From: an uncultured Collinsella sp.
GTDB taxonomy: Bacteria > Actinomycetota > Coriobacteriia > Coriobacteriales > Coriobacteriaceae
Direction: 5' to 3'
NCBI GenBank assembly: GCA_900757185.1
Contig: CAAEMX010000021.1
Span: 11,614-75,613 of the forward strand
Length of the DNA stretch: 64,000 nucleotides
Within the stretch, counting starts at the first letter, position 1. The number at the start of each line of letters is the position of its first letter. Position numbers and translations under genes: made by a program. The notes under the pieces were generated by a model. That model was given only the letters and a program-made list of their open reading frames with translations, had not been told where the DNA came from and searched no databases. Below are positions 43,606-53,139 of the stretch, in pieces.

Positions 43606-43639
43606 AGGAACCTCGGCGGACGTGCCACTCAAACTCACA

Positions 43640-43674
43640 ATAAAACGCCCCTCCCCGATTGCTCGGAGAAGGGC
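43640..43674 (-). terminator. Terminator of ptsH
   Basis: On the minus strand GCCCTTCTCCGA pairs with TCGGGGAGGGGC (10 of 12), followed by GTTTTATT. Confidence 0.6.
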
Positions 43675-43743
43675 ATCTGCATTGGCGTTCTTGCCAAAAT
43701 CGACGGCGCGCAAGAACGCGCACCCGTCCGCATCAAGAGTGCG

Positions 43744-44016
43744 CTACTCGCCGAAACCGCCCTCAATAAGAGCGACCAACGCGTCAACGGCGGCAACCTC
43801 GTCGTCGCCCTCGGCACGCAACTCGACCTCATCGTTCTGGGTGATACCCAAGGTCATGATGGCAATCATGGACTTAGCGTCCTTGAAGTCACCATCCTTG
43901 GAGGCGTTGCGAACCTCAATCTTCGAGGCAAACTTAGCAGCCTCGGTCGCCAGCGTCGCTGCAGGGCGAGCATGCAGACCAGTGGGGTTAACGACCATAA
44001 CGTTCTTGCTATACAT
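43744..44016 (-). CDS. ptsH: Phosphocarrier protein HPr
   Basis: This 90-residue protein transfers phosphate from enzyme I to PTS IIA proteins. His15 lies in GLHARPA, and the regulatory serine is Ser49 in DAKSMIAIM, implying possible HPr kinase control. AAGGAG precedes the ATG. No enzyme I gene is near. It can serve all five PTS sets in the window. It is separated by 138 nt from the RDD gene and has its own terminator. Confidence 0.95.
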   Translation of the reverse strand: MYSKNVMVVNPTGLHARPAATLATEAAKFASKIEVRNASKDGDFKDAKSMIAIMTLGITQNDEVELRAEGDDEVAAVDALVALIEGGFGE

Positions 44017-44154
44017 TTCTAACTCCTTCGTCGTAGACCGACCAATTCATTTAGCCCAACGCGCGCGTTAGGCAAGGTAGAAGCATGCCGGACATTACGC
44101 ATGCATACAACAAGTAGGCCGCGGACAACGTCGCCGCGGCAAATTCACAGGTGA

Positions 44155-44841
44155 CTAGTCCTGATACAGCGGATGCCCCTCAGTGGGAACCACGCGCGTG
44201 CCAGCCAGGCAATCGTGAACGCACCGGCGCGCGGGGACGATCAGGAACATGAGCAGAGACACCGCTGTAATAATCATGCCCGCGATTTCCCAGTAATAAT
44301 TCACGTCAACGCGGGTGACAAGCACCATTGTCTCGCGAATATATCGGGACACCACATACCCGCTGCCTTCGAGCAAAAAGCCAACGATAACCTGACGCCA
44401 AATCAAGCGTCCGACGGAAGGCAAGCCGCCATCAAGCGTAGCGACACGAACATGCGCGATGCGCTTGCCCGGCGTTTGCCCCGGCCACGCCAGCAACGGA
44501 ATCAGCACAAAGTATGCGATAGCGGCGAGCACGCACGATAGTCCGACCACGATACCGACGCTCCAGGGATACCCCATTGCCTCAAACACGTACAGGTCGG
44601 GGAGCATCGCGTTCTTGTGGGTCAGCGCAAGATAAACCAACACGGCCGGCAAGCCAGAGACAATACCACCCAAAATCCAGTCGATAACGTACGCGTACAA
44701 ACGCGACAGCGGGGGCGCCGGCAGAATCGAGGATGCATTAGCCTTCGATTCCTTGTGAATCTTGCTCACAGTGCTCGCCGCAGGAGAAGGCATCTGCTCC
44801 GCGGTCGCCGCACGCGGCCGTTCCTTGCGCTTTTTAGCCAT
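44155..44841 (-). CDS. RDD family membrane protein
   Basis: These 228 residues have a basic, Ala/Ser-rich N-terminal tail (1-45), then an RDD domain with about four helices (RLYAYVIDWILGG, WPGQTPGKRIAHVRV, CVHDCLAGTRVV). Its transport role is unclear. It starts 3 nt after the M24 peptidase gene ends, so they are co-transcribed. Confidence 0.87.
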   Translation of the reverse strand: MAKKRKERPRAATAEQMPSPAASTVSKIHKESKANASSILPAPPLSRLYAYVIDWILGGIVSGLPAVLVYLALTHKNAMLPDLYVFEAMGYPWSVGIVVGLSCVLAAIAYFVLIPLLAWPGQTPGKRIAHVRVATLDGGLPSVGRLIWRQVIVGFLLEGSGYVVSRYIRETMVLVTRVDVNYYWEIAGMIITAVSLLMFLIVPARRCVHDCLAGTRVVPTEGHPLYQD

Positions 44842-44844
44842 GCG

Positions 44845-45918
44845 CTACCTCACATTCAGAATGCGCAGCTGCTTATCAGTATGGTTAAGCGGGCATGCAA
44901 CGCCGTCTTTCAACAAGACGTCGTCTTCAATGCGCACGCCTCCGACTCCAGGAATATATACGCCCGGCTCGCAGGACATGATCATTCCGTTGTCGAGCAC
45001 AATCTCACCAGAGGGGTTTAGCAGCGGCAAGTCGCCACCCATGCCGATACCATGACCAAGACCATGGGTGAAATACTCACCGTAACCCGCTTCGTTGATT
45101 ACACGACGTGCGGCCGCATCCACATCGCGCGCCACCACACCGCAACGAATGGTATCGATGCCCGCAAGATGAGCATTCAAAACGGTCTCGTACACATGAG
45201 CCATCCGGTCGGTCGGGGCGCCCAGGAAGCACACGCGCGTCATATCTGACTGATAACCGTTGATCTGCACACCGAAGTCAATCAGGATCGGCTCATGTGC
45301 TTGGACCCGACGGTCGGTAGGACGGCCATGAGGCATGGCGCTGCGCTCGCCGGTGGCAACGATGGTATCGAACGACATTGCCTCGGCACCGGCGGCAATC
45401 GAGTAATAGTGCACGAGTGCGGAGATTTCAAATTCAGTCATATCCACGTGCAACTGCTCGATCACCTTGGCGTACACGTCATCGGCAACATCGACCGCAT
45501 GCTGGACCGCAGCAATCTCAGCCTCGTCCTTGCGCAGGCGCATCAGCGCCATCTCGCTGCCCAGCAGCGTAGTGCCAAAGCCCAAGCCCTCCAAGTTGCG
45601 ATACTCCGAGATTGAGATTTCGGACTCCTCGATGCCCACCGTGGCACAGCCGCACTCCTTGAGTGCACGCTCGAGCTCGACCAAATAGCTCTTCCCCTGT
45701 TCGTGAACACGGAACTCCAGATCGAACTCGCGACCCTGGGCCTCGTTCACATAGCGGCCGTCCATGATGAGAAAACCGCGGTCACGCGTGATGAGCACCT
45801 TGCAACCGCTACCGGTCAACGTGCCCAGGTAGCGCTTCATGGTTTTACTCTTGATCAGCAATGCGTCGAGCTCGTGCTCGTCCAAGAAGGTACGGATATT
45901 ATCCACATGTGCATTCAT
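44845..45918 (-). CDS. M24 family Xaa-Pro-type metallopeptidase
   Basis: These 357 residues have an N-terminal creatinase-like domain and a C-terminal pita-bread metallopeptidase. Metal ligands appear in LIDFGVQINGYQSDMTR (two Asp), in HGLGHGIGMG (His) and in later Glu residues (SCEPGVY, GGVRIEDDV). It removes N-terminal residues before proline. It lies downstream of PTS IIC on the same strand, part of a PTS-peptidase cluster. AAAGG precedes the ATG. Confidence 0.92.
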   Translation of the reverse strand: MNAHVDNIRTFLDEHELDALLIKSKTMKRYLGTLTGSGCKVLITRDRGFLIMDGRYVNEAQGREFDLEFRVHEQGKSYLVELERALKECGCATVGIEESEISISEYRNLEGLGFGTTLLGSEMALMRLRKDEAEIAAVQHAVDVADDVYAKVIEQLHVDMTEFEISALVHYYSIAAGAEAMSFDTIVATGERSAMPHGRPTDRRVQAHEPILIDFGVQINGYQSDMTRVCFLGAPTDRMAHVYETVLNAHLAGIDTIRCGVVARDVDAAARRVINEAGYGEYFTHGLGHGIGMGGDLPLLNPSGEIVLDNGMIMSCEPGVYIPGVGGVRIEDDVLLKDGVACPLNHTDKQLRILNVR

Positions 45919-46022
45919 CGAACGTAGCGCCTTTCAAAGGAGCCCGACAATGAAGTCTCCCCCATCGCCGGGCTTTCATACTTTCAAAATCAGCAGGTAC
46001 AGGCGCCTGCTATTCCACTTGA

Positions 46023-47381
46023 TTAGAAGTCGAGGTCAAGATCCTCGAGCAGAGCCTCGTCCTCAGCAGAGATCTCGGAATGTTTCTCGGCAGCCATACG
46101 AGCCTCTTCAGCCAATGCACGCTTCTCGGCAACCTTGCAGAAGGGGTAGTACACGATCAGTGCGAGGACCAGCTGAACCACGTTGGCCGCAATCGAGGTC
46201 CAAGACATGTTGGTCAGGAAGCCTTCCAGGAACACACCGACGTAAGGAGGCGTGAAGGTAGAGCAGGGTACCCAGCCCCAGCTCATGAACCAGAACGGGA
46301 TGGAGGACAGGATGCCGCCGAAGATAACGAACGGGATAAAGAAAATCGGATTCAGAACAATCGGAGCACCGAACAGAATCGGCTCGTTTACGCCGAACAG
46401 CGACGGGATGAAAGCGATGCGGCCGATCTCGCGCTGGACCTTGGACTTGGAGAACATGAACCAGATAACAACGCCCATGGTCACACCCAGGCCGGTGAAA
46501 CCGCCAAATGCGGACATGGGGCCAGGGGTGAAGATGTGGGTAGCGACACCACCGGCCTGAACCGCAGCGATGTTCTCAGCCAGGAACTGCGTGGAAATCG
46601 GCTGAACAATCGGCGACAGAACGGAGGGGTGAATGCCGAAGAAGAAGATGAAGCAGCGCAGGATGTGGTAGAAGGTAACCGCGAGCGGGCTGTCCATCGA
46701 ACCGACGAGCGGGGCCAAGATGATCGAGAAGATCTCGTTGGGCATGATGCCGAAAACGCCCTGACACAGAACACGGATACCCAAGAACAGGCCGATGACG
46801 ATAGCGGTGACCGGGATGATCTCGAAGGAGCTCGAGATGAAGTCGGGCACGGTATCAGGCATCTTGATGGTGAAGTGACGCTTCTTGCACCAACGGTACA
46901 CCTCGACCGCGAGTAGCGAAGCGACCATGGCAACAAACAGACCCTTGGAACCCATGCCACGCAGCGCGATGCCGCCGGCCTCGTCCATTTCCATGCCGAG
47001 CAACAGGAAGGCAACGAGGGCCATGGACATGGAGCCGGGAGCGTCCAGCTCATAGGACTTGGCCAGGTGGTAGGCGGTAACGACGGAAACGAAGACCGAC
47101 ATCAGGCCCATGGAAACGTTATAGGCCAAATCGAAGTACTGGGTGTTGTTCAGAATCCAAACGGAGATGGGGTTGGTCTCGCCAATCATGTTGGGAATGG
47201 CGGCCGGGATCAGGCAGAACGAACCAATCAGTAGCAGCGGGGTCATGGCGATCATGGCCTTCTTAACTGCGGACAGGTGACGTTGCTTGTCCATCTTCTC
47301 GGCAACAGGGCCAAGATAGGTGTTCAGCAGGTTTTCGAATTTATCAAAGGCACTCTGCTTTTTCTCTACAGCTTCCGACAT
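46023..47381 (-). CDS. PTS lactose/cellobiose-type IIC permease
   Basis: This 452-residue membrane component has about ten helices, with FGIHPSVLSPIVQP and FGVNEPILFGAPIVLNPIFF, the conserved substrate segments of CelB/ChbC-type IIC. The start is ATG 47381: GGAGG lies 9 nt before it and abuts the earlier in-frame ATG 47390. The acidic C-terminal tail ends EDLDLDF. Substrate unknown; no glycosidase is near, but two peptidases are, so a glycosylated amino acid or peptide is possible. Confidence 0.9.
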   Translation of the reverse strand: MSEAVEKKQSAFDKFENLLNTYLGPVAEKMDKQRHLSAVKKAMIAMTPLLLIGSFCLIPAAIPNMIGETNPISVWILNNTQYFDLAYNVSMGLMSVFVSVVTAYHLAKSYELDAPGSMSMALVAFLLLGMEMDEAGGIALRGMGSKGLFVAMVASLLAVEVYRWCKKRHFTIKMPDTVPDFISSSFEIIPVTAIVIGLFLGIRVLCQGVFGIMPNEIFSIILAPLVGSMDSPLAVTFYHILRCFIFFFGIHPSVLSPIVQPISTQFLAENIAAVQAGGVATHIFTPGPMSAFGGFTGLGVTMGVVIWFMFSKSKVQREIGRIAFIPSLFGVNEPILFGAPIVLNPIFFIPFVIFGGILSSIPFWFMSWGWVPCSTFTPPYVGVFLEGFLTNMSWTSIAANVVQLVLALIVYYPFCKVAEKRALAEEARMAAEKHSEISAEDEALLEDLDLDF

Positions 47382-47420
47382 ACGTCGCATCCTCCACTTC
47401 AGGAAATATCAAACAGGGGC

Positions 47421-47783
47421 TTACTGGTTTGCCTCGGCGGCCTCGCGGGCCATGTCAGCCTTCTTCTTGGCGATGAGCAGCTGCTTAAACACGGTAGCAC
47501 CGTCCATCTTGCCGTAGGTCTCCTGATCGACGATCACGTATGGGATGTGACGAGGCTCAATCAGGGGCTTGATGGACTCGAGCTTATGGGCGATCTGAGG
47601 ACCCATAATCAACGCGTCCATGTGGTCGACCTCCTGGTCCAGCAGGTCGGCAGCGATGGCCTTGAGCTCAAAGTCATCGTCGTTGAGCTTCTGGCTGTTG
47701 TGGATCGTCTGCTTGATGCGATCCATCAGCATGGTGGTGGAGAAACCACCGGCACAGCACAAAACGATGTTCATCTTTGCCAT
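47421..47783 (-). CDS. PTS lactose/cellobiose-type IIB component
   Basis: These 120 residues carry the active Cys10 in IVLCCAGGFSTT, followed by the usual alpha/beta fold (ALIMGPQIAHKL, VIVDQETYGKMDG). It passes phosphate from the neighbouring IIA to IIC. It lies between the IIA and IIC genes on the same strand. Confidence 0.92.
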   Translation of the reverse strand: MAKMNIVLCCAGGFSTTMLMDRIKQTIHNSQKLNDDDFELKAIAADLLDQEVDHMDALIMGPQIAHKLESIKPLIEPRHIPYVIVDQETYGKMDGATVFKQLLIAKKKADMAREAAEANQ

Positions 47784-47876
47784 TGTTTATCCCTTTCTAA
47801 CGGCAATTGAATACTGTTGGAGAAGGAACGGACCGCAGCGCTCGTAGCGCGCATCGCTCCTTCGCAGACGTGTTTC

Positions 47877-48209
47877 TTACGCCTGCTTGGCCTCGGCGTC
47901 GCGCTCCTCGAAGATCTTGACGATCTCCTCGATGAGGTCACGGGCGAGCTGAGAGGTCATGTAGTGATCCTGGGCATGGACCATAAGCAGGCTCGCAGCG
48001 GCGGCGTTCTCCGCGCCGGACAGGGCCTGGGTAATCACCTCGGTCTGGGCGGCATGGGCGGCCAGATCGGCCTCCTTGGCTTCGGCAAGCAGCGCACGGG
48101 CGCCCTCGTAGTCGCGCTCACGCACGCAAGCGAGCGCGGCGAACGCCTTGCCCTTGCTGGCGCCGGCAGAGCCGATGATGGTCATGATTTGCTGTTCGTT
48201 GTTTTCCAC
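47877..48209 (-). CDS. PTS lactose/cellobiose-type IIA component
   Basis: These 110 residues have the phospho-acceptor His78 in LLMVHAQDHYMT. The start is GTG at 48209, with AAAGGGA about 9 nt upstream; the longer open frame (to 48383) overlaps the M42 peptidase and lacks a site. It is part of the M42-IIA-IIB-IIC-M24 run. Confidence 0.9.
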   Translation of the reverse strand: MENNEQQIMTIIGSAGASKGKAFAALACVRERDYEGARALLAEAKEADLAAHAAQTEVITQALSGAENAAAASLLMVHAQDHYMTSQLARDLIEEIVKIFEERDAEAKQA

Positions 48210-48288
48210 CGGGATAATCCCTTTCTGCTCGGCGGGCACGTCACCGCTTTGACGGCGCGCCCGATTGAAACCGTTGACTGCCGAAGCG

Positions 48289-49335
48289 CTACTCGAAGCT
48301 CTTAAGCTCCTCATAGGTGACGCGATCGATCGAGGTTGCCAGCGCGCATACCAGATCGACTGCCGCGTCCAAATCGGCACCACGCATGACAGACCACGAA
48401 CCGTGGCAGTAGCGCAACGGCACGCCGATCACCGTTGCCAGCTTGCCGTCTCCCACTAGATGAGCGGTGCCGGCATCGGTGCCGCCGCCCTTGAACAGGT
48501 CACGCTGGAAGGGGATGTTGTTCTTCTCGGCGGTGTCCACGATGAAGTGCAGCAGCTTCTCGTTGGGGACATGCATGCGGTCGTAGTGCACGATCATGGG
48601 ACCGTGGCCGTTCTTGCGGCTGTTATTCCAACCGCGATCGAACTCGGGCGGATTAGCGATGTCCACTGGGATGACGATATCGGCATCCAGGTGCGCCGCA
48701 GCCGTCTGAGCACCACGGCAGCCAACCTCCTCGGAAGAGGAACCGGCGAACCACAGCTCGGCTGCGTGCGGGGTGTTGGCCAGGCGCTTCATGGCCTCGG
48801 TCACCACATACACACCGGCGCGGTCGTCGAACGCCTTGCCCAGCAGAATGTCACTCACGGGCTTGAGCTCGCACTCGGCCGCAAAGGTTCCCCAGTCGCC
48901 AATCTCAATGCCCAGCTCACGGACTTCTTCAGCCGTCTCGCAGCCAAAGTCGATGTACATATCGGTCGGAGTGCCGTCGGTATCGCGCTTGGCAAACAAC
49001 ACGCCGCGAACTTTCTCGCCGCTACGCGTCTTGATGCGCACAATCTGGCTCTCGACGCTGTTCTTACGCGGGCCGCCCACGCCGATCACATGAACCATGC
49101 CGATATCGGAAATATAGCGAACCATAAAGCCGGCCTCGTCCATGTGGCCGGTGAACAGAATGCGGACCGGATTCTCCTCGGTACCCGCGCTCTTAAACAT
49201 GATCGAACCGAGTTTGTCGTACTCGACGGCGTCGGCGATATCGTCAAGCTCGGCATGCATGATGGAGCGGACCTCGCCCTCGCGGCAAGCGACAGCGTCG
49301 GCGTTGCTCAAGGCGAACATAAGCTCCTTGTTCAT
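48289..49335 (-). CDS. M42 family aminopeptidase (FrvX-like)
   Basis: These 348 residues form a co-catalytic metallopeptidase: FTGHMDEAGFMV (His and Asp ligands), KAFDDRAGVYVV, SSSEEVGCRGA (catalytic Glu pair), PVDIANPP and the terminal His region YCHGSWSVM. The family includes deblocking aminopeptidases and E. coli FrvX, which is also encoded with a PTS and a PRD regulator. A strong GGGGGG-type site precedes the ATG. It is the first gene of the PTS operon and divergent from malY across a palindromic operator. Confidence 0.9.
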   Translation of the reverse strand: MNKELMFALSNADAVACREGEVRSIMHAELDDIADAVEYDKLGSIMFKSAGTEENPVRILFTGHMDEAGFMVRYISDIGMVHVIGVGGPRKNSVESQIVRIKTRSGEKVRGVLFAKRDTDGTPTDMYIDFGCETAEEVRELGIEIGDWGTFAAECELKPVSDILLGKAFDDRAGVYVVTEAMKRLANTPHAAELWFAGSSSEEVGCRGAQTAAAHLDADIVIPVDIANPPEFDRGWNNSRKNGHGPMIVHYDRMHVPNEKLLHFIVDTAEKNNIPFQRDLFKGGGTDAGTAHLVGDGKLATVIGVPLRYCHGSWSVMRGADLDAAVDLVCALATSIDRVTYEELKSFE

Positions 49336-49425
49336 AGGTAACCCCCCTTGTGGTCGTATGGCGGCGCCCGTAGTGGCGGCGTCTGTATGCGAGTGTATCG
49401 ACAGCGCGCCGCAAATGATGTATCC

Positions 49426-49460
49426 GGGCTTTCACCGTAGCGGTGAAACGGTGAAAGCCC
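49426..49460. promoter_or_regulatory. TTTCACC-N5-GGTGAAA operator between the M42/PTS operon and malY
   Basis: TTTCACCGTAGCGGTGAAA (49430-49448) is a 7-bp-arm palindrome, nested in a larger one (GGGCTTTCACCG 49426-49437 with CGGTGAAAGCCC 49449-49460). The same operator form occurs at 52956-52974. Confidence 0.75.
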
Positions 49461-49615
49461 CTCCCCTTTCACCACGGCCGTGCAATTACTGGGGATGGGG
49501 CTCCATATGCATCTTTGTCATACTTATCTGCAACATACGCCGCTGATGCGAACCACGCCGGCGGTGTGCGACCCACATCCGCGGGTCGCGCCTATATCGC
49601 CGAGGAGGATACCTT

Positions 49616-50803
49616 ATGCCGGTTTACGACTTCGATTCCATGGCTGACCGCTCGCTCGATCACGCTCGCAAGTGGGACCCCGCCATCATCAAGCAGAAAT
49701 TCCCTAAGGCTGGGGATGACTACATTCCCATGTGGATCGCCGACATGGACTTTGCCGCCGCCCCCGCAATCTGCACGCGTCTGGCCGAGGTAGCCCAAAA
49801 CGGAGCATACGGCTATGGCTATGCGCACGACGGCTTTTACAACGCCGTCATCAACTGGCAGCGCCGCCGCCATAACAACGAGGTCAAGCGCGAGTGGATC
49901 ACACTCGCCTATGGAACCGTTCCGACCATCCACTACCTGTATCAGGCATTCTGCCAGCCCAACGACTGCGTCATCCTCAACACGCCGGTCTACGACCCCT
50001 TTGGCTACGCGGCGCACAACAACGGGTTCCGCGTAATCGAAAACCCGCTCATCTATCGCGATCGCACCTATCGCATCGACTTCGACCTGCTCGAGGAACA
50101 GATGGATCGTTTCCGTCCACGCGTGCACCTGTTCTGCTCGCCGCACAACCCCGGTGGTCGCATCTGGACGCTCGATGAAATCACCCGCGTCGCCGAGATC
50201 TGCCACAAGTACAACTGCTTACTGGTGGTCGATGAGGTTCACTGCGAGCACATCATGGCCGGCTCGTTCATCTCGGCCCTACAGCTGCCCGAGCGTTATC
50301 TGGACAACCTTATCGTACTCACCTCGCCCAACAAGGGCTTTAATCTGGGCGGCCTCAAGACTTCCTACTCTATGATCCCCAGCGAGCGCATCCGCACTAT
50401 CTTCCGCCATCGCCTGGAGATGAACTCTATTACCTCTCCCAACACGTTTGGCTGCGCCGCCATCATCGCCGCTTACGATGAGTCCGAGGAGTGGCTGGAC
50501 CAGATCACCGACTATCTGCGCGAGTCTTATGCACAGACCGCCGCCTTCATCGAGGAGAAGATGAAGGGTTGGGAGCTCATGCGTATGGATGCATCCTACC
50601 TACCGTGGGTGAACATCGCTGGCACGGGCGCCACGGCAACCGAAATCTGCAACCACATGGCAGCGAAGGCGGGCGTCATCGTGGGCGATGGCACCTTCTA
50701 TGTCGCGAACGGCGCCGACTTCGTGCGCTTGAACCTGGGCATGCCTCGCAAGCTGGTCATCGAGGCCATGGATCGCATGGCTACCCACCAGCTCATCAAG
50801 TAG
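49616..50803 (+). CDS. MalY/PatB-type aminotransferase, cystathionine beta-lyase-like
   Basis: This 395-residue PLP enzyme of fold type I shows the order PMWIADMDF, YGYGYAHDGFYNAVINW, SPHNPGG, VVDEVHCEH and the PLP Lys240 in SPNKGFNLGGLK. The family cleaves C-S bonds of cystathionine or other cysteine conjugates, giving pyruvate, ammonia and a thiol; some members also act as regulators. GAGGAGG precedes the ATG. It is divergent from the M42/PTS operon. Confidence 0.9.
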   Translation: MPVYDFDSMADRSLDHARKWDPAIIKQKFPKAGDDYIPMWIADMDFAAAPAICTRLAEVAQNGAYGYGYAHDGFYNAVINWQRRRHNNEVKREWITLAYGTVPTIHYLYQAFCQPNDCVILNTPVYDPFGYAAHNNGFRVIENPLIYRDRTYRIDFDLLEEQMDRFRPRVHLFCSPHNPGGRIWTLDEITRVAEICHKYNCLLVVDEVHCEHIMAGSFISALQLPERYLDNLIVLTSPNKGFNLGGLKTSYSMIPSERIRTIFRHRLEMNSITSPNTFGCAAIIAAYDESEEWLDQITDYLRESYAQTAAFIEEKMKGWELMRMDASYLPWVNIAGTGATATEICNHMAAKAGVIVGDGTFYVANGADFVRLNLGMPRKLVIEAMDRMATHQLIK

Positions 50804-50837
50804 ACCTCGCCCGCGTATCAAAGGCCCTCCTTTCATG

Positions 50838-50878
50838 CAACGCCCGCCCGAGTATGTGCTCGAGCGGGCGTTGTTATT
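50838..50878 (+). terminator. Terminator of malY
   Basis: CAACGCCCGC (50838-50847) pairs with GCGGGCGTTG (50864-50873), followed by TTATTT; an inner GAG/CTC pairing adds to it. Confidence 0.8.
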
Positions 50879-50969
50879 TATGAGTTGAAATGTCGCGAAG
50901 CGACAAGCGAGAAGGCGACCACCCGACGAGGGCCTTTTTGACGTAGCCACCCCCGCTTGTACGCAAACC

Positions 50970-52880
50970 CTACGCACAACGCAACAGGGCGTCCAAGAAC
51001 TCCTGGTAGCTTTTTGCATGGGAGATGGCGCGCACAGCACCGGGCTTGAGTAGCACGCCCGAGATGTAATTGAACAGCTCGCCAAAAAACGCCCGGTCAT
51101 CACGGGTAATCGACAGCATGATCACCGCATGCACCGTCGCGTTGTTCCACGCAAGGCCGCGCGGGAACAGAGCGACCGAGACGGCAGTGCGCTTGGCGTC
51201 CATATCGAGCGGGTGTGGCATCGCGATGTCACAGTATGCACTGGAGCTGATGTCCTCACGCTCCAGTAGGCGCTCAGTAAAATTCTCAAACGCGTAGCCG
51301 CCCTCGATCAGCGGCGCACTCATCTTGCAAATCGCATCGCGCCAATCGTCAACCTCGGGCTCGATCGCAAAGAAATCCTCGGTGAAGAAGGTGCGCATGC
51401 TGCACTCAAGGTTTGTCCGCAGGCGCGCCTTAAGCAGCGCTTCGACACGCTCACGCATCAGCGAAACATCTTGCTTGCTAAAGAACGGAGAGACATTAAC
51501 CACCGGCACCGGGCAATACCCCGACAGCGGCACGGTTGAAATCACGAGGTCAACGCGCGAGATGTCACCCGCCGCGTCGATGGCAGGCACGATACCCTCA
51601 ACCACCACACAAGCATCAAGGGCATCGAGGAAACTGTCGATATGAGTCTCGTAGGCGTTGTGACGTGTGCACACCACCAGCGCATGCAGTTTATCGGCAT
51701 TGGCGCGCTGCCCCTCCACCAAGCACCCCACGTGGAGCGCGATGTAGGAGATTTCGTCTTCGTTGACAGAAACGCCGGTCTCCGCAGCGATGACATCGGC
51801 GACAAACACCGCAACATCGTAAATAAACGGTTGACTGCTCTTGATGGCCTCGAGCTGCGGGTTACGCAACAGCATCCCGCAGCGCACGCGGGATAGCATA
51901 TTGGCCAGATGCAGAGAGAAACGAAGCTCAAACTCGCCATCGCTCAAATTAAGCCCGAATTGATCGTGCACGCGCTCCACAATCGCACCCAACAGCTCGC
52001 GCGCATGCCGGTGCTCCGGGTCACTTGGTTCAAAACGATTCGCATGAATCAAGTTTGCACCCAGCATCAAGCGGACGGCATCGCGATCGGCATCGGACAC
52101 GAGCACAGAGAAAAGGTCCTCGATAGCCGCGCAAACCTCACCCGCCACCTCGTCAAGACCCTCGCGCGCCTCGTTACCGGCGGGCTGAGCCGCCTTGACC
52201 GTCGTCGGTACCGACTCGAACCCATTGCTTGTGCGCTCCACGAAGATGGCAATATGTATGATGAGGCTCGAGAGCGCATAGCCGTTGATGTAGAACCCGC
52301 GGCGCTTCAGGCATGCGTCGATGCGCTCCTGCAACTGCGCGAGGTCGAGCTTGGGGAAATAGCGATTGATAAGGTCGATTTGGCTGAAATAGTCCTTCGT
52401 CTCGTCAAAGATCAGCTGGTTGACCATCTTCTTCTCACCCGATGCACTGCCCTCGATATACAGCGAGCCCGCGCGCGAACGCAGCACCAGGCCGTACCCG
52501 GACAACTCTCGTTTGATGGCAACCAGCTCATTATCGAGCGTCGCAAGCGAAATATAGAGGCTTTCCGCCAAATCAGCCGCGCGCACCTTGCGGTGGCGCA
52601 TCAGCAGTTCAAACAGAATATAACGCTTGCGCGCCTCGGCCGTCTGCGGCACCTCGTTCGCCTGCTGCGACAGCAGCTGCGCCGCTGCTGTGGCATCCTC
52701 GATACGATAGCCCTTCGAGCTGGCAACAATCATGCCCTCATGGGTGCGATTCAGCGCGGTGATGTCGCTTTTGACAGTACGGGAAGAGCATCCAACCTGC
52801 GAAGCGATCTGAGACGCCGTGGTCCAGGACGCCCCGCTTTCGAGAATACGAACAATTTCCCTGCCTCGATCGGAACTCAC
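50970..52880 (-). CDS. PRD-containing transcriptional regulator with PTS domains (BglG/MtlR/LicR type)
   Basis: These 636 residues have N-terminal HTH domains (ASQIASQVGCSSRTVKSDIT, then RAADLAESLYISLATLDNEL), two PRD regions (about 185-290 and 300-400), a Gat-like IIB segment (HALVVCTRHNAYETH) and a C-terminal type-2 IIA domain with CDIAMPHPLDMDAK. PTS phosphorylation of these domains would set its activity. It is probably the activator of the neighbouring PTS cluster, because the same palindrome is found before it and before the M42 operon. The start is GTG with AGGAGGG upstream. Confidence 0.9.
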   Translation of the reverse strand: MSSDRGREIVRILESGASWTTASQIASQVGCSSRTVKSDITALNRTHEGMIVASSKGYRIEDATAAAQLLSQQANEVPQTAEARKRYILFELLMRHRKVRAADLAESLYISLATLDNELVAIKRELSGYGLVLRSRAGSLYIEGSASGEKKMVNQLIFDETKDYFSQIDLINRYFPKLDLAQLQERIDACLKRRGFYINGYALSSLIIHIAIFVERTSNGFESVPTTVKAAQPAGNEAREGLDEVAGEVCAAIEDLFSVLVSDADRDAVRLMLGANLIHANRFEPSDPEHRHARELLGAIVERVHDQFGLNLSDGEFELRFSLHLANMLSRVRCGMLLRNPQLEAIKSSQPFIYDVAVFVADVIAAETGVSVNEDEISYIALHVGCLVEGQRANADKLHALVVCTRHNAYETHIDSFLDALDACVVVEGIVPAIDAAGDISRVDLVISTVPLSGYCPVPVVNVSPFFSKQDVSLMRERVEALLKARLRTNLECSMRTFFTEDFFAIEPEVDDWRDAICKMSAPLIEGGYAFENFTERLLEREDISSSAYCDIAMPHPLDMDAKRTAVSVALFPRGLAWNNATVHAVIMLSITRDDRAFFGELFNYISGVLLKPGAVRAISHAKSYQEFLDALLRCA

Positions 52881-52955
52881 GGCACCCTCCTATCATCGTC
52901 TCAGATAACTATACCTTCCGTCATAGGACCTGCCAATTTCACGCGCATTCAAATC

Positions 52956-52974
52956 TTTCACCGCGTAGGTGAAA
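52956..52974. promoter_or_regulatory. TTTCACC-N5-GGTGAAA operator between the PRD regulator and the D-2-hydroxyacid dehydrogenase
   Basis: TTTCACCGCGTAGGTGAAA has the same 7-bp arms and 5-bp spacer as the site at 49430-49448. Confidence 0.75.
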
Positions 52975-53139
52975 TAGCAATCGTGGAAGTGCTGGTTATG
53001 CGATGTTGCAGCACGAAAAACCCGCCTATTATCGTAACGACAATGAATGCGCCACGGGAACGGTATCCCCGAGCGCGGCGGACGGGCCACACGGGCACCG
53101 GCCGCGACGTATCATACGCCGACATAGAAAAGGAACGCT

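Noticed and set aside
43606..43713. Upstream part of the 88-codon frame containing the regulator fragment
   Set aside because: It overlaps the ptsH terminator and is unrelated to DeoR proteins; chance fusion.
48210..48383. Extended N-terminus of the IIA gene
   Set aside because: It overlaps the M42 gene end and has no ribosome site; GTG 48209 has one and matches family length.
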